A stretch of 64,000 nt of DNA from Corynebacterium liangguodongii (GCF_003070865.1 NZ_CP026948.1:248001-312000); one strand, 5' to 3'. Counted from the first letter of the stretch, positions 8,089-18,547 are shown. Program-made: numbers and translations. The notes: generated by a model from the letters alone, not told the origin.

Positions 8089-9795
8089 CTAACCCTCGAG
8101 CTTCTTCAGCAGGTCGTCGCGGACCTCGCGGCGGCGGATCTTGCCGAGCGGGTCGCGGGCGAGCTGTTCGAAGTGGTAGAAGGTGCGCGGCACCTTATAC
8201 GGGGTGAGGTTCTTCTTCGCGTGGGCGCGCAGGCCCTCCGGGTCGAGCGCGGCGCCCTGGCGCAGGGTGACGCACGCAACGACGTCCTCGGAGCCGTCAG
8301 AGCGCGGCCTGCCCACCACGGCGGCGTCGGTTACGTCCGGGTGCTGGCGGATGACGTCTTCGACCTCGGCAGGGTAGACGTTGAACCCGCCGGTGATGAT
8401 GAGCTCCTTGATGCGGGAGACGATCTTGACGAAGCCTTCTTCATCCATCACGCCCATGTCCCCGGTGCGGAACCAGCCGTTGTGGAAGGCCTTGGCCGTG
8501 GCCTCGTCGTTGTTGAAGTAGCCGGGGAAGATCTGCGGGCCGCGCGCGAGGATCTCGCCCGCCTCGCCAAAGGGCACGGTCTCCTCCGGGTTGTCGGGGT
8601 TGGCGATGCGCACGTCGGTGTCGGGGAAGGGTAGCCCGATGTAGCCGGGGCGGCGCTCGTCGCTCTGCGGGTTTCCGATGAGGATCGGGCCGGCCTCGGT
8701 GAGCCCGTAGCCCTCGATGAGCCTGCCTCCGGTGAGCCTTTCAAAGTCGTCGATAAGCGGGCCAGGCAGCGACGCGGCGCCGGAGAAGCCGATGTTGAGC
8801 GAGGAGATGTCGACGCCGCGCTCTTGCGCCTGCTCGACGACGCGCTCGAACAGGGTGGGTACGCCGGGGACGAACGTGGGTTTGTACTTCTTGATCGCGC
8901 CGAGGACGAGCGGGATCTGCGGGGCGGGCAGGAGGATGACCTCGCTGCCGGTGAACAGCGGCAGGGCCGTGGTAAAGACGAGGCCGAAGGCGTGAAAGAG
9001 CGGCAGGGTGCCCAGCATGCGCTGGCTGGAACGCTGAAAATCCTCCACCCACGCGACGCCCTGGAGTGCGTTGGCGCACAGGGTGCGGTGGGTGATGATC
9101 GCACCCTTCGGCTGCCCGGTCGTCCCGGAGGTGTAGAGGATGGCCAGCGGGTCGTCGGGGGCGACGCGCGCGGGGGTGAAGGCCTCGGCGGCGTCCCCGC
9201 GCAGCGCCTCGCTGACGAACGCCTCGTACGAGATCGTCTCGGGTGCCGGCGCCGTGAGCTGCGCGCGGGCCTCGCGCAGCTTCTTCAGCGGCAGGCGCAG
9301 CCCGAGCCGCGCGAGCCGGGGCATGGCCTTGGTGATATCCACGCTCACGACGGTCTCCAGCGGAGTCGTCCCGCGTAGCTCGGTGGCCGTCGCCGCGGCC
9401 TTGTCCCACACGAGGGCGATCTTCGCGCCGTGGTCGTTGAACTGCGGGGTGAGCTCGGCGGCGGTGTAGAGCGGGTTGTGCTCGACGGCGACGGCGCCGA
9501 GCAGAGCCACGGCGTAGAAGGCGACGAGGTGCTGCGGGCAGTTCGGCAGCATGATGGCGACGCGGTCGCCGGCCGCGACGCCGGAGGCGGCCAGGCTCGC
9601 CGCGGTGCGCCGAACCTCGGCATCGAGCTCGCCGTAGGTGAGCCTTCGGCCGAAGAAGCACGTCGCCGGGTCGTCGCGGTGCTTCGCCAGGTTGTCGGCG
9701 TACGCGCTCACCAGGGTGGCGTCGCCGTAATCGAGGGTGGCGTTCGTCCACGGCGTGTAGTGGGCGAGCCAGGGTGCGGAGTCGTAAGAAGCCAT
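8089..9795 (-). CDS. Long-chain fatty-acid-CoA ligase (first of two)
   Basis: The 568-residue protein belongs to the ANL adenylating enzymes that activate fatty acids to acyl-AMP and then acyl-CoA. It has the P-loop LYTSGTTGQPKGAIITH, the EGYGLTEAGPI motif, WFRTGDMGVMDEEGF, and the C-terminal GGFNVYPAEVED hinge region with the late catalytic lysine segment DPLGKIRRREVRDDL. The length fits FadD. It lies 41 bases downstream of a second, clearly paralogous ligase on the same strand. Fatty-acid supply for lipid or mycolate metabolism is a reasonable inference. Confidence 0.9.
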   Translation of the reverse strand: MASYDSAPWLAHYTPWTNATLDYGDATLVSAYADNLAKHRDDPATCFFGRRLTYGELDAEVRRTAASLAASGVAAGDRVAIMLPNCPQHLVAFYAVALLGAVAVEHNPLYTAAELTPQFNDHGAKIALVWDKAAATATELRGTTPLETVVSVDITKAMPRLARLGLRLPLKKLREARAQLTAPAPETISYEAFVSEALRGDAAEAFTPARVAPDDPLAILYTSGTTGQPKGAIITHRTLCANALQGVAWVEDFQRSSQRMLGTLPLFHAFGLVFTTALPLFTGSEVILLPAPQIPLVLGAIKKYKPTFVPGVPTLFERVVEQAQERGVDISSLNIGFSGAASLPGPLIDDFERLTGGRLIEGYGLTEAGPILIGNPQSDERRPGYIGLPFPDTDVRIANPDNPEETVPFGEAGEILARGPQIFPGYFNNDEATAKAFHNGWFRTGDMGVMDEEGFVKIVSRIKELIITGGFNVYPAEVEDVIRQHPDVTDAAVVGRPRSDGSEDVVACVTLRQGAALDPEGLRAHAKKNLTPYKVPRTFYHFEQLARDPLGKIRRREVRDDLLKKLEG

Positions 9796-9836
9796 GCAAG
9801 CGAGTATATGCCGCTTCTTACGGTTGCGTAGCTTGC

Positions 9837-11561
9837 CTAGGTGTGGCTCTTCGTGCCGACGACCGTCTCCTCCCCCTTCTCGCGCAGGGCCTCAAGGGTC
9901 TCGCTGACCTCCCGACGGCGGATCTTGCCGGTGAGATCGCGGGCGAGCTCCTCGAAGTGGTAGAAGGTGCGAGGCACCTTGTACGGGGTGAGGCGCTCGC
10001 GGGCCCAGTCGCGCAGCGAGTCGGAGTCGATCTCTGCCCCCTGCCGCAGGGTGACGCACGCAACGACGTCTTCCGAGCCATCGGAACGCGGCCTGCCGAT
10101 CACGGCGATGTCCTCGATGTCGGGGTGCTCGCGCAAGGCCAGTTCGACCTCGTCGGGGTAGACGTTGAAGCCGCCGGTGATAATCATCTCCTTGACGCGC
10201 GAGACCAGGCGCACGAACCCGTCGGGCTCCATCACCCCCATGTCGCCGGTGCGGAACCAGCCGTCGTGGAACGCCTCCGCGGTGGCCTCAGGGCGGTTGA
10301 GGTAGCCCTTGAACACCTGGGGGCCGCGGGCGAGGAGTTCACCTGGTTCGCCGTCGGGCATCGTCTCGTCGAGGTTGTCGGGGTTAGCGATGCGGATGTC
10401 GGTGTTGGGGAAGGGCACACCGACGTACCCGGGCCGGTGGTTGCCGTCCATCGGGTTTGCGGTGAGGATGGGGGAGGTCTCCGTCAGGCCGTACCCCTCC
10501 ACCAGCCGACCGCCGGTGATCGCCTGCCAGTTCTCGATGGTCGAGGCGGGTAGGGTGGAGGCACCGGAGAAGGAATTCCTAATCGACGGGTACGTGCTGC
10601 CGGACTCCAGCGCCTTCTGCGAGATCCGCTCGTAGAGCGTGGGCACACCGGGGAAAAAAGTCGGCGGGTTCTTCTTCAGCGCCATGGCGATGAGCTCTGG
10701 CTCCGGCGCCGGGACGAGGATGAGCTCGGATCCCGTCCCCAGGGCGAGTCCCGTGGTCAGGGCGAGGCCGTAGATGTGGAACATCGGCAAGATGGTCATG
10801 ATCTTCTCCGGCTCCTTGCCCAGGTCCTTGACCCAGGTCACGCCGCACTTGAACATGGCGTTGAGGTTGCCGTGGGTGAGCTGGGCTCCCTTGGGAACAC
10901 CGGTGGTGCCGGAGGTGTAGAGGATGAGCAGGGTGTCGTCCTGGCTGATGCGCGCCGGCGGGTCGAACCTGCGCGGGACGAGCAGGTCCTGCCAGGCGAT
11001 GGTGGCCGGGGCCGGGCCGGTGAGCTTCTCGCGCATCGCCTTGATCTTGGGCACGGGAAGCTTCAGCCCGAGGCGAAGCGCCAGCGGCATCGCCTCGATC
11101 ATGTTCACCGAGACGATCGTGCGCAGCGGGGAGTCCTTGCGGATCTGGGAGATCGTCGGCGCGATCTTGTCCCACACGATGGCGACCTCGGCGCCGTGGT
11201 CCTGGAACTGGGGGGTGAGCTCGGCGGCGGTGTAGAGCGGGTTGTGCTCGACGACGGTGGCGCCGATGCGCATGACCGCGACGAAGGCGATGACGTGCTG
11301 CGGGCAATTCGGCATGATGAGGGCGACCCGGTCGCCCTGGGAGACCCCCAGCTCCTGCAAGCCGGCGGCGGCGCGGACGACGTTCTCGTCTAACTCGGCG
11401 TAGGTCATGGTGTTGCCGAAGAACCAGGTGGCGGTGCGGTCTGCGTACCGCGCCAGGTTGCGCTCGTAGATGTCGACGACCGTGTCGTCGCCGAGGTCGA
11501 CCTCGTGCGGTGTCCACGGCGCGTAGTGGTCTAGCCAGGCTTTTTCTTCACGTGCGCCCAT
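9837..11561 (-). CDS. Long-chain fatty-acid-CoA ligase (second of two)
   Basis: The 574-residue paralogue of the preceding ligase has LYTSGTTGVPKGAQLTH, VEGYGLTETSPI, WFRTGDMGVMEPDGF and GGFNVYPDEVE, so all adenylation and thioesterification elements are present. The frame is open further upstream, but the ATG at 11561 is supported by GAAGGAG about ten bases before it, and the homologous start of the neighbouring copy (MASYDSAPWL) aligns with MGAREEKAWL. It is the promoter-proximal gene of the pair and is divergent from a ParA-like ATPase. Confidence 0.9.
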   Translation of the reverse strand: MGAREEKAWLDHYAPWTPHEVDLGDDTVVDIYERNLARYADRTATWFFGNTMTYAELDENVVRAAAGLQELGVSQGDRVALIMPNCPQHVIAFVAVMRIGATVVEHNPLYTAAELTPQFQDHGAEVAIVWDKIAPTISQIRKDSPLRTIVSVNMIEAMPLALRLGLKLPVPKIKAMREKLTGPAPATIAWQDLLVPRRFDPPARISQDDTLLILYTSGTTGVPKGAQLTHGNLNAMFKCGVTWVKDLGKEPEKIMTILPMFHIYGLALTTGLALGTGSELILVPAPEPELIAMALKKNPPTFFPGVPTLYERISQKALESGSTYPSIRNSFSGASTLPASTIENWQAITGGRLVEGYGLTETSPILTANPMDGNHRPGYVGVPFPNTDIRIANPDNLDETMPDGEPGELLARGPQVFKGYLNRPEATAEAFHDGWFRTGDMGVMEPDGFVRLVSRVKEMIITGGFNVYPDEVELALREHPDIEDIAVIGRPRSDGSEDVVACVTLRQGAEIDSDSLRDWARERLTPYKVPRTFYHFEELARDLTGKIRRREVSETLEALREKGEETVVGTKSHT

Positions 11562-11649
11562 CGGGGTGTGGCTCCTTCGCGTGTGTATACGGCGGTGTGC
11601 GTCAGCGGACGTCATGGGTGAGTCCTCGTTCATTGTAGGGGACGGAAGG

Positions 11650-11663
11650 TGTGACGCGTCACA
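11650..11663. promoter_or_regulatory. 14-bp perfect palindrome in the divergent promoter region
   Basis: TGTGACGCGTCACA reads the same on both strands and lies between the acyl-CoA ligase pair and the ParA-like gene. It resembles a CRP-family half-site pair, but the spacer is four bases rather than the six of the GlxR/CRP consensus TGTGA-N6-TCACA. A dimeric repressor site is another possibility. Confidence 0.5.
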
Positions 11664-11745
11664 TTTTTGGGAAAAGGGGCACAAGGCGAGCTGCGGAGAA
11701 ATCGGGTATGAAAGGAGGCAACAACGCGATCGGGGGGGATACGCA

Positions 11746-12732
11746 ATGACGACAAAAGGACGCACGACTGGTGCAGCCGCGCAGCAGGCAGAGCTCGCGC
11801 AGGCGCCGGGGCTCGACACCTCAGCCCTGGTCAACCCGGTGAAATCACCGCCGAAGAGCGGGTGGCGCAGGCTTATCCACGCCGCCTCCGGCGGCCGGAT
11901 CAACCCGGGCGGATCCGCCCGCGAGATCGAGCAACGCCAGCTTGTGGACGCCATCCGGGCGCCGCTGCGGGGCGACTACCGCATCGCCGTGATGTCCTTG
12001 AAGGGCGGGGTGGGCAAGACGACGACCACCGTCGCCCTCGGCGGGGTCTTCGCGCACCACCGCGGCGACCGGGTCATCGCCATCGACGCCAACCCGGACC
12101 TGGGCACGCTGGCGCAGCGCGCGGCCGCGCCGAGCCCGGCGACGATCCGCGACCTGCTGTGCGCCCCGGATACCTCGCGCTACCCGCAGGTGAGGGCGTT
12201 TACCCACCAGGCGGATTCCCGCTTGGAGGTGATCGGCTCCGAGCGCGACCCGGCGGTGAGCGAGGCGTTTAGCGAGTCCGACTACCGCAGAGCCGTCGAC
12301 ATCCTGCAGCACCACTACAACGTGATCCTCACCGACTGCGGGACGGGGCTTATGCACTCGGCGATGGCCGGGGTGCTGGACCTGGCCAACACCTTGATCT
12401 TGGTCACTTCGCCCGCGCTCGACGGGGCCCAGTCGGCCGCGGCGACCCTCGATTGGCTCAGCCTCCACGGCTACGACCAGCTGGCGACGAACGCGGTCGT
12501 GGTGATCTCGGTGCATGCACCGGGGGCGCTGACCGTGGACGTCGACACGCTAGCTGCCCACTTCGCGGCGCGGACGCGCTGCGTCCACGTCATCCCGTAC
12601 GACCGCCACCTCGCCGAGGGCTCGGTCGTACGGCTCGAGCGCATCAACGCGCGCACGCTCCACGCCTACGAGCTCCTCGCAGCCGACGTGGCCAGCGATT
12701 TCTGCTCCTGGCACCGGCACGCGACGTACTAG
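11746..12732 (+). CDS. ParA/MinD-like ATPase, orphan
   Basis: The 328-residue protein has about 80 variable residues, then a deviant Walker [17 protein letters not shown], the [12 protein letters not shown] segment and ILTDCGTG for Walker B, which is the ParA/MinD/Mrp fold. No parB or parS-like partner is adjacent, so a chromosome-partition role is doubtful; related actinobacterial proteins are linked to ESX secretion or cell-pole positioning. The ATG at 11746 was taken because the open frame upstream of it would run into the promoter of the divergent ligase and because a GGGGG-rich stretch precedes it. mshA begins 29 bases after its stop. Confidence 0.8.
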   Translation: MTTKGRTTGAAAQQAELAQAPGLDTSALVNPVKSPPKSGWRRLIHAASGGRINPGGSAREIEQRQLVDAIRAPLRGDYRIAVMSLKGGVGKTTTTVALGGVFAHHRGDRVIAIDANPDLGTLAQRAAAPSPATIRDLLCAPDTSRYPQVRAFTHQADSRLEVIGSERDPAVSEAFSESDYRRAVDILQHHYNVILTDCGTGLMHSAMAGVLDLANTLILVTSPALDGAQSAAATLDWLSLHGYDQLATNAVVVISVHAPGALTVDVDTLAAHFAARTRCVHVIPYDRHLAEGSVVRLERINARTLHAYELLAADVASDFCSWHRHATY

Positions 12733-12761
12733 AGGCCCGGCGCGTACATACACTTGTGCCC

Positions 12762-14027
12762 ATGCGCGTCGCCATGATCTCCATGCACACATCCCCGCTC
12801 GAGCAGCCCGGCACGGGGGATGCGGGCGGGATGAACGTCTACGTCATCAACACCGCCCGCGAGCTCGCTCGCCGGGGCATCTCCGTCGACGTGTTCACCC
12901 GCGCCACCCGCCCCAGCCAGGGCGAGGTCGTCGAGGTCGCCGAGCGCTTGCGCGTGGTCAACATCGTCGCCGGGCCGTACGAGGGGCTGTCGAAGGAAGA
13001 CCTGCCCACCCAGCTCGCTGCGTTTGCTGGGGGAATCCTCCAGTTCGCCCGCGCGCGCGGCGTGCACTACGACATCGTCCACTCCCACTACTGGCTCTCC
13101 GGCCAGGTCGCCTGGCTCATGGCGGACCTCGCCCAGGTTCCCTTCGTTCACACCGGGCATACCTGGGCCGCGGTGAAAAACGCGCACCGCGCGGCCAGCG
13201 ATTCCCCGGAGAGCGACGCGCGGCGGATCTGCGAGCAGCAGATCGTGGATAACGCCACCACCTTGGTGGTCAACACCGAAGACGAAATCGACGAGCTGGC
13301 CCGCCACTACGACGTCGATGCGACGAAGATCACCGTGGTCACCCCCGGTGCCGATACACAGCTCTATACCCCCGGCACGGACCGCAACACCGAGCGGGCG
13401 AGGCGAGAGCTGGGCATCCCGCTGTTGTCCAAGGTTGTCGCGTTCGTGGGGCGGCTGCAGGAATTCAAAGGCCCGCAGGTGCTCATCCGCGCGGTCGCGG
13501 AGGTGCTGCGGCGAGATCCCGAGCGCGACGTGCGGGTCATCATCTGCGGAGGGGCGTCGGGAAGCGGCTCGAGCGTGGAGTACTACCGCAACCTCGCGCA
13601 CGAAGAGGGCATCGCCGGGCGCGTGCGCTTCCTCGGCCCACGCCCACCCGAAGACCTGGTCGCGATCTACCGGGCGGCCGACATCGTCGCCGTGCCCAGC
13701 TACAACGAATCCTTCGGGCTCGTGGCCATCGAGGCGCAGGCCACCGGGACCCCGGTCGTCGCCGCGCGCGTGGGCGGCCTCCCCCTCGCGGTGGCCGACG
13801 GGGTCACCGGGGTGTTGGTCGACGGCCACGAGCCCGGGCCGTGGGCGGACGCGCTGGGCTTGCTTGTCGACGACGACGAGCGCCGCATCGTGATGGGCGA
13901 GGCAGCCGTCGGCCACGCGGCCCGGTTTAGCTGGGCGGCCTCCGCCGCCGCGCTCGGCCGCGTCTACGACGCCACCGTGGCCTCCTTCGTTCCCGGCGGG
14001 GTGCCCCGGGAACCCTTCGGCGGGTAA
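12762..14027 (+). CDS. mshA: D-inositol-3-phosphate glycosyltransferase (mycothiol synthesis)
   Basis: MshA transfers GlcNAc from UDP-GlcNAc to 1L-inositol-1-phosphate, the first step of mycothiol synthesis. The 421-residue GT4 protein shows the N-terminal [22 protein letters not shown] loop, [20 protein letters not shown], and the C-terminal nucleotide-binding part with [16 protein letters not shown] and [27 protein letters not shown], which holds the catalytic glutamates. These are specific to MshA rather than generic GT4 enzymes. It precedes gpmA, as in related genomes. Confidence 0.95.
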   Translation: MRVAMISMHTSPLEQPGTGDAGGMNVYVINTARELARRGISVDVFTRATRPSQGEVVEVAERLRVVNIVAGPYEGLSKEDLPTQLAAFAGGILQFARARGVHYDIVHSHYWLSGQVAWLMADLAQVPFVHTGHTWAAVKNAHRAASDSPESDARRICEQQIVDNATTLVVNTEDEIDELARHYDVDATKITVVTPGADTQLYTPGTDRNTERARRELGIPLLSKVVAFVGRLQEFKGPQVLIRAVAEVLRRDPERDVRVIICGGASGSGSSVEYYRNLAHEEGIAGRVRFLGPRPPEDLVAIYRAADIVAVPSYNESFGLVAIEAQATGTPVVAARVGGLPLAVADGVTGVLVDGHEPGPWADALGLLVDDDERRIVMGEAAVGHAARFSWAASAAALGRVYDATVASFVPGGVPREPFGG

Positions 14028-14070
14028 GGCCCCCGGGCGACGGTCGCTTTTTCGTGGCATGCTTTAGACC

Positions 14071-14820
14071 ATGAGCATCGGAAAACTGATCCTTGTGAGG
14101 CATGGACAGAGCACCTGGAACGAGTCGAACCAGTTCACCGGCTGGGTGGATGTGGACCTGACGGCACAGGGCGAACAGGAGGCGAAAAACGCCGGTAAGC
14201 TCCTGGCGGACAACGACGTTTTGCCTGACATCGTCTTTACCTCGCTGCTGCGCCGCGCGATCCGCACCGCGAACATCGCGCTTAACGCCGCTGACCGCCA
14301 CTGGATTCCCGTCGAGCGCAACTGGCGCCTCAACGAGCGCCACTACGGCCGCCTGCAGGGCCTGAACAAGGCCGAGATCCGCGAGGAATACGGCGAGGAG
14401 CAGTTCATGACGTGGCGCCGCTCCTACGACACCCCGCCGCCGGAGCTGGCGGACGATAACGAGTACTCCCAGGCCTTTGACCCGCGCTACGCTTTCCTCC
14501 CCGCGGTCCCGCGCACCGAGTGCCTCAAAGACGTGGTCGCGCGCCTGCTGCCGTTCTACGAGGACGTCATCTTGCCCGAGGCACTCGAGGGCAAAAACGT
14601 CATGGTTGCCGCCCACGGCAACTCGCTGCGTGCCCTGGTCAAGCACCTCGACGCCATCTCCGATGACGACATCGCGGGCCTGAACATCCCGACCGGCATG
14701 CCGCTGGTCTACGAGCTCGGAGAGCGCGGCGTGGTGCTCAACCCGGGCGGGACCTACCTCGACCCCGCCGCCGCGGCGGCTGGCGCGGCGGCGGTGGCTA
14801 ACCAGGGCAACCAGAAGTAA
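14071..14820 (+). CDS. gpmA: 2,3-bisphosphoglycerate-dependent phosphoglycerate mutase
   Basis: The enzyme interconverts 3- and 2-phosphoglycerate in glycolysis. The 249-residue protein has the catalytic histidine in [31 protein letters not shown], and the second histidine in [16 protein letters not shown]. Length and motifs match GpmA (dPGM). The stop is six bases before the senX3 start, so the three genes gpmA-senX3-regX3 may share a transcript. Confidence 0.96.
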   Translation: MSIGKLILVRHGQSTWNESNQFTGWVDVDLTAQGEQEAKNAGKLLADNDVLPDIVFTSLLRRAIRTANIALNAADRHWIPVERNWRLNERHYGRLQGLNKAEIREEYGEEQFMTWRRSYDTPPPELADDNEYSQAFDPRYAFLPAVPRTECLKDVVARLLPFYEDVILPEALEGKNVMVAAHGNSLRALVKHLDAISDDDIAGLNIPTGMPLVYELGERGVVLNPGGTYLDPAAAAAGAAAVANQGNQK

Positions 14821-14826
14821 CGCAGT

Positions 14827-16017
14827 GTGAGTCCCCTCTACGCGTTTGCCCTCGGCGCCGTCCTCGCTGTGGCCGCGGTGCTGTTTACGCGGTGGCTCCT
14901 CGGCGTCATCGGGCGCAACCGGAGGCGCTCCCAGCTGAGCTCCGACGCCAGCCACGTCAGCACCATGAGCCAGGTCATGCACCTGGCCATCCAGGGTTCG
15001 ACCACCGGGTTTTTGGTGGTCAACCGCGCCGGGCGCGTCGTGTTGTCGAACCCGCGCGCCCACGAGATGTCCATCGTGCACGGGCGCACGGTCAACCCGA
15101 CGGTGATGGAGACCGCTGCAGGAGTCTTCGACGACCTCGAGACACGTACGTTGGACCTCGAGCTGCCCAAACGAGCCACCGGCAGCCTCGTGCGGCACGT
15201 GTGCGCGGTGGTCAAACCGCTCACCCTGACGGATACCTCCTTCGTCATCGTCTACGGCACCGACGAGTCAGAGAACATGCGCATGGAATCGGCCCGGCGC
15301 GACTTCGTGGCCAACGTCTCCCACGAGCTCAAGACCCCGGTGGGCGGCATCTCGCTGCTCGCGGAAGCGCTCTTGCAGGACCCGGGCGAGCCGGAGATGG
15401 TGATGTATTTTGGCAACAAGCTGCTCAAGGAATCGCAGCGGATGGGCGAGATGATTACGGACCTGATCAACCTGTCGAAGTTGCAGGGCGCGGAGGCGTT
15501 GCCGGATATGGCGCCCGTGCGTGTTGACGACGTCATTGACGACGCCATCCAGCGCAACCAGGTCGCCGCCGACAACCGGGAGATCGAGCTGACCCGCTCC
15601 GAGAATACTGAGATCAAGGTGATGGGGGATCGGGCGCTGCTGACCGCGGCGGTGTCCAACCTGGTGTCCAACGCGATCAACTATTCGCCGAGCAACCAGC
15701 CGGTGACTATCACGCAGAAGGTCGTGCGCGACGACGTCGTGCACATCCGGGTGACTGACCGCGGAATCGGGATCGCCCCGGAGGACCAGAAGCGGGTCTT
15801 CGAACGCTTCTATCGCGTAGACAAGGCGCGTTCGCGCGCGACCGGGGGGACGGGTCTTGGCTTAGCCATCGTCAAGCACGTGGTGGCAAACCATGGCGGT
15901 AACATTAAGGTGTGGTCGCGGCTGGAGACGGGGTCTACCTTCACCATCGAGCTGCCGATCTACACCCCCGAGGCACACGTTGCCGTAGGTGGATTAGGAA
16001 AGGGAGAGAAGCAATGA
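14827..16017 (+). CDS. senX3: Sensor histidine kinase of the phosphate-responsive SenX3-RegX3 system
   Basis: The 396-residue protein starts at GTG, has one N-terminal membrane helix (about residues 3-21), a PAS-like segment, the phosphorylated histidine (His166) in NVSHELKTPVGGISLL, and a HATPase domain with N, G1 (VTDRGIGIAPEDQ), F and G2 (GGTGLGLAIVKH) boxes. In mycobacteria and corynebacteria this kinase partners RegX3 and is tied to phosphate starvation; the assignment uses the gpmA neighbourhood and the single-helix architecture. Its TGA overlaps the regX3 ATG by three bases. Confidence 0.92.
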   Translation: MSPLYAFALGAVLAVAAVLFTRWLLGVIGRNRRRSQLSSDASHVSTMSQVMHLAIQGSTTGFLVVNRAGRVVLSNPRAHEMSIVHGRTVNPTVMETAAGVFDDLETRTLDLELPKRATGSLVRHVCAVVKPLTLTDTSFVIVYGTDESENMRMESARRDFVANVSHELKTPVGGISLLAEALLQDPGEPEMVMYFGNKLLKESQRMGEMITDLINLSKLQGAEALPDMAPVRVDDVIDDAIQRNQVAADNREIELTRSENTEIKVMGDRALLTAAVSNLVSNAINYSPSNQPVTITQKVVRDDVVHIRVTDRGIGIAPEDQKRVFERFYRVDKARSRATGGTGLGLAIVKHVVANHGGNIKVWSRLETGSTFTIELPIYTPEAHVAVGGLGKGEKQ

Positions 16018-16706
16018 CGACCATCCTCATCGTCGAAGACGAGGAATCTTTGGCCGACCCCCTGGCCTACCTTTTGGGGAAGGAGGGCTTCGACGCGATC
16101 GTCGCGCCCGACGGGCAAAGCGCCTTGGACCTGTTCGACAGCAACTCGATCGACCTGGTCCTGCTCGACCTCATGCTGCCCGGGATGAGCGGGACCGATG
16201 TGTGCAAGAAGCTGCGCGCGACCTCCGCGGTACCCATCATCATGGTTACCGCGCGCGGCTCGGAGATTGATAAGGTCGTCGGCCTCGAGCTCGGCGCGGA
16301 CGACTACGTGACTAAGCCCTACTCCACCCGCGAGCTCATCGCCCGCATCCGCGCGGTTTTGCGGCGCGGGCCCGAGGTTGCCGAGGAGGAAGAGGAACCG
16401 GACGATCGCGTCTTGGAGGGCGGGCGCGTGAAAATGGACGTCTCTCGTCACACCGTCTTCGTCGACGGGCAGCCGGTATCGATGCCGCTAAAGGAGTTCG
16501 ACCTGCTCGAATACCTCATGCGCAACTCCGGACGCGTGCTTACCCGCGGCCAGCTCATTGAGCGGATCTGGGGCGCGGACTACGTCGGGGACACCAAGAC
16601 CCTCGACGTTCACGTCAAGCGCCTGCGCACCAAGATCGAGGTCTCGCCCTCGCGCCCGACGCAGCTGGTCACGGTGCGCGGCCTGGGCTACAAGTTCGAG
16701 GCCTGA
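16014..16706 (+). CDS. regX3: Response regulator RegX3 (OmpR family)
   Basis: The 230-residue OmpR-type regulator has a receiver domain with acidic Asp/Glu near residues 8-10, the phosphorylated Asp52 ([11 protein letters not shown]), Thr in VTARG and Lys in KPYSTREL, followed by a C-terminal winged helix ([15 protein letters not shown]...[14 protein letters not shown]). The start ATG is inside the senX3 stop (ATGA), so translation is coupled. The 3' end overlaps the convergent cysteine-rich gene by 19 bases. Confidence 0.95.
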   Translation: MTTILIVEDEESLADPLAYLLGKEGFDAIVAPDGQSALDLFDSNSIDLVLLDLMLPGMSGTDVCKKLRATSAVPIIMVTARGSEIDKVVGLELGADDYVTKPYSTRELIARIRAVLRRGPEVAEEEEEPDDRVLEGGRVKMDVSRHTVFVDGQPVSMPLKEFDLLEYLMRNSGRVLTRGQLIERIWGADYVGDTKTLDVHVKRLRTKIEVSPSRPTQLVTVRGLGYKFEA

Positions 16707-17569
16707 TTCCGAGCGGCGCCTGTGGCCGGGTGGGGCGCCGAGGGCGAACGCGAGGCGCAATGCGTGGCGACGACCTCGTAGGCCGCCTCCCCGATCAGCG
16801 CGGTGAGCTCGTTTTTCATCGACTGCCAGACGGGCGGGGCGTCGGCCGGCGAGTGGCAATCGGGGGAGCCGGTGCACCACCAGTCGAAGTCCTCGCCTCC
16901 TCCACCCCATTGGCGTCTGTCGTACTCGCCGATGGTGGTGCGCAAGATTTCGGTGCCATCGGCGCGTTCCTCGTAGGCGTCGACACGTGAAAAAGGCACC
17001 TGCCAGCACACTTCCGGCTTCGACCCGATGATGTCGCGCCCCGTGGCCAGCGCCCACTGGTGCAGCGCGCAGCCGGGGCCGGTCTCGGCGTCCGCGCGGT
17101 TGGCGAAAATACAGGCGCCGTCGACCCGCGCGGTCTTCAGGCCCGGCTCCTCCTCGTCGTCGTCCCACTCGAGCCACGGCTCGAGTTCGGTCGGGTCGGC
17201 AGCGGCAATGTAGGAATCGACGTCGGCGGGGCGCAGCTGCCAAAACTTCGGGTCCATGAGCGCCACCGCGTTGTAGAGGTCGTCGCGGTCGGACTCGTCG
17301 GAGAGGTAGGCGCCGTGGATGCAGCAGCCGACCACGGGCAGGTCTGCATCGATGCCGCGGCACTGCGGCGTGCCGAAGCGGCACGACCAGGTCGACTCCA
17401 GCCAGGTCAGATCGACGCTGATGAGGTGCAGCGGGTCGTCGGGATCGATGAATTCGAAGCGCTCGCGGGGGAAATCTGGCGGAACCTCGCGGCCGGCGAG
17501 GATGGAGCGGCCGGCCGGGGAGGCGGAAGGAAAACCAAGGAAAACAGGGCGCCCGGATGGTTGATTCAC
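16688..17569 (-). CDS. Cysteine-rich protein, possibly metal-binding (YkgJ/DUF3109-like)
   Basis: The 293-residue soluble protein carries cysteine groups [54 protein letters not shown]. Paired cysteines with GCCxHG and GCALHxWA resemble iron- or zinc-chelating proteins of the YkgJ/DUF3109 kind, but I cannot prove family membership. There is no signal peptide or membrane helix. It starts at GTG 17569 with only a weak ribosome site and lies between regX3 (convergent) and the ppx gene (divergent, 27-base gap). Confidence 0.7.
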   Translation of the reverse strand: MNQPSGRPVFLGFPSASPAGRSILAGREVPPDFPRERFEFIDPDDPLHLISVDLTWLESTWSCRFGTPQCRGIDADLPVVGCCIHGAYLSDESDRDDLYNAVALMDPKFWQLRPADVDSYIAAADPTELEPWLEWDDDEEEPGLKTARVDGACIFANRADAETGPGCALHQWALATGRDIIGSKPEVCWQVPFSRVDAYEERADGTEILRTTIGEYDRRQWGGGGEDFDWWCTGSPDCHSPADAPPVWQSMKNELTALIGEAAYEVVATHCASRSPSAPHPATGAARNQASNL

Positions 17570-17596
17570 ACTTCGCTACCGTAGACCCACTACGCT

Positions 17597-18547
17597 GTGT
17601 GTGTGCGACTAGGTGTATTAGATGTAGGCAGCAATACCGTCCACCTCGTGGCGGTGGATGCCCACAGCGGCGGCAGACCCACCCCGATGAGCGATTGGAA
17701 GCAGCCGCTGCGGCTGGTGGAGCTGCTGGATAAGGACGGAGCGATCGAGCCGAAGGGGATCGATAAGCTGGTCTCCGCGGTTCAAGAGGCAAGGGAACTC
17801 TCCGATAACCTCAAGTGCGAGGAGTTCCTTGCTTTCGCCACCTCCGCGATCCGCTCGGCGACGAACTCAGAGGATGTGCTCCGCCGGGTAGAGAAGAAAA
17901 CCGGCGTCGAGCTGCGCATCTTGAGCGGAGAGGAAGAAGCGCGCTTGACGTTTCTGGCCGCGCGGCGCTGGCACGGCTGGTCGGCCGGGCGGATCACGAA
18001 CATTGATATCGGCGGCGGCTCGCTCGAGCTCTCCACGGGCACCGAGGAGACCCCCGACCTGGCGGTCTCCCTTGACCTGGGGGCGGGACGCCTGACCCAC
18101 CAATGGTTCGACACCGATCCGCCGGAGCGCAAGAAGATTAACCTTCTGCGCGACTTTATCGACGCCGAGCTCGCCGCCCCGGCCGAGAAGTTCCGCGCGC
18201 TGGGCGATGCTGGGCTGGCCGTGGGCACGTCGAAGACGCTGCGGACCCTTGCCCGGTTGACGGGCGCGGCGCCGTCGTCGGCGGGACCGTTTGTCAAGCG
18301 CACGCTCACCGCGCCGGGCCTGCGCCAGCTCATCGCGTTCATCTCGCGCATGACGGCGGCCGACCGCGCGGAGCTCGAGGGCATCAACGCGGATCGCTCG
18401 CACCAGATCGTGGCGGGTGCCCTCGTGGCGGAAGCCGCGATGCGCGCGCTGAATATTGATAAGTTAGAGATCTGCCCGTGGGCTTTGCGCGAAGGCGTTA
18501 TTCTGCGGCGCATTGACCAGGGATACGACGACGAAGGAGAGAGCTAA
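17597..18547 (+). CDS. Exopolyphosphatase / GppA-type phosphatase
   Basis: The 316-residue protein is an ASKHA-fold Ppx/GppA enzyme, expected to release phosphate from polyphosphate or pppGpp. It begins [14 protein letters not shown] (phosphate-1 loop), has [12 protein letters not shown] and the second loop [12 protein letters not shown]. It is shorter than E. coli Ppx (two-domain type), as is common in actinobacteria. Two in-frame GTG starts exist at 17597 and 17603. The stop overlaps the next gene by one base (TAATG). Confidence 0.9.
   Translation: MCVRLGVLDVGSNTVHLVAVDAHSGGRPTPMSDWKQPLRLVELLDKDGAIEPKGIDKLVSAVQEARELSDNLKCEEFLAFATSAIRSATNSEDVLRRVEKKTGVELRILSGEEEARLTFLAARRWHGWSAGRITNIDIGGGSLELSTGTEETPDLAVSLDLGAGRLTHQWFDTDPPERKKINLLRDFIDAELAAPAEKFRALGDAGLAVGTSKTLRTLARLTGAAPSSAGPFVKRTLTAPGLRQLIAFISRMTAADRAELEGINADRSHQIVAGALVAEAAMRALNIDKLEICPWALREGVILRRIDQGYDDEGES

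Noticed and set aside
11650..11663. The 14-bp palindrome as a normal GlxR/CRP site
   Set aside because: The half-sites fit, but the spacing is four instead of six bases; it is kept only as an unassigned palindrome.
9837..11954. 705-codon version of the second acyl-CoA ligase
   Set aside because: The extra 131 codons run into the divergent ParA-like gene, do not resemble the ligase family, and a good ribosome site lies before the ATG at 11561.
14028..14070. Possible terminator after mshA (GC-rich stretch followed by CTTTTTCG)
   Set aside because: No stem of more than a few base pairs can be formed before the T-run.
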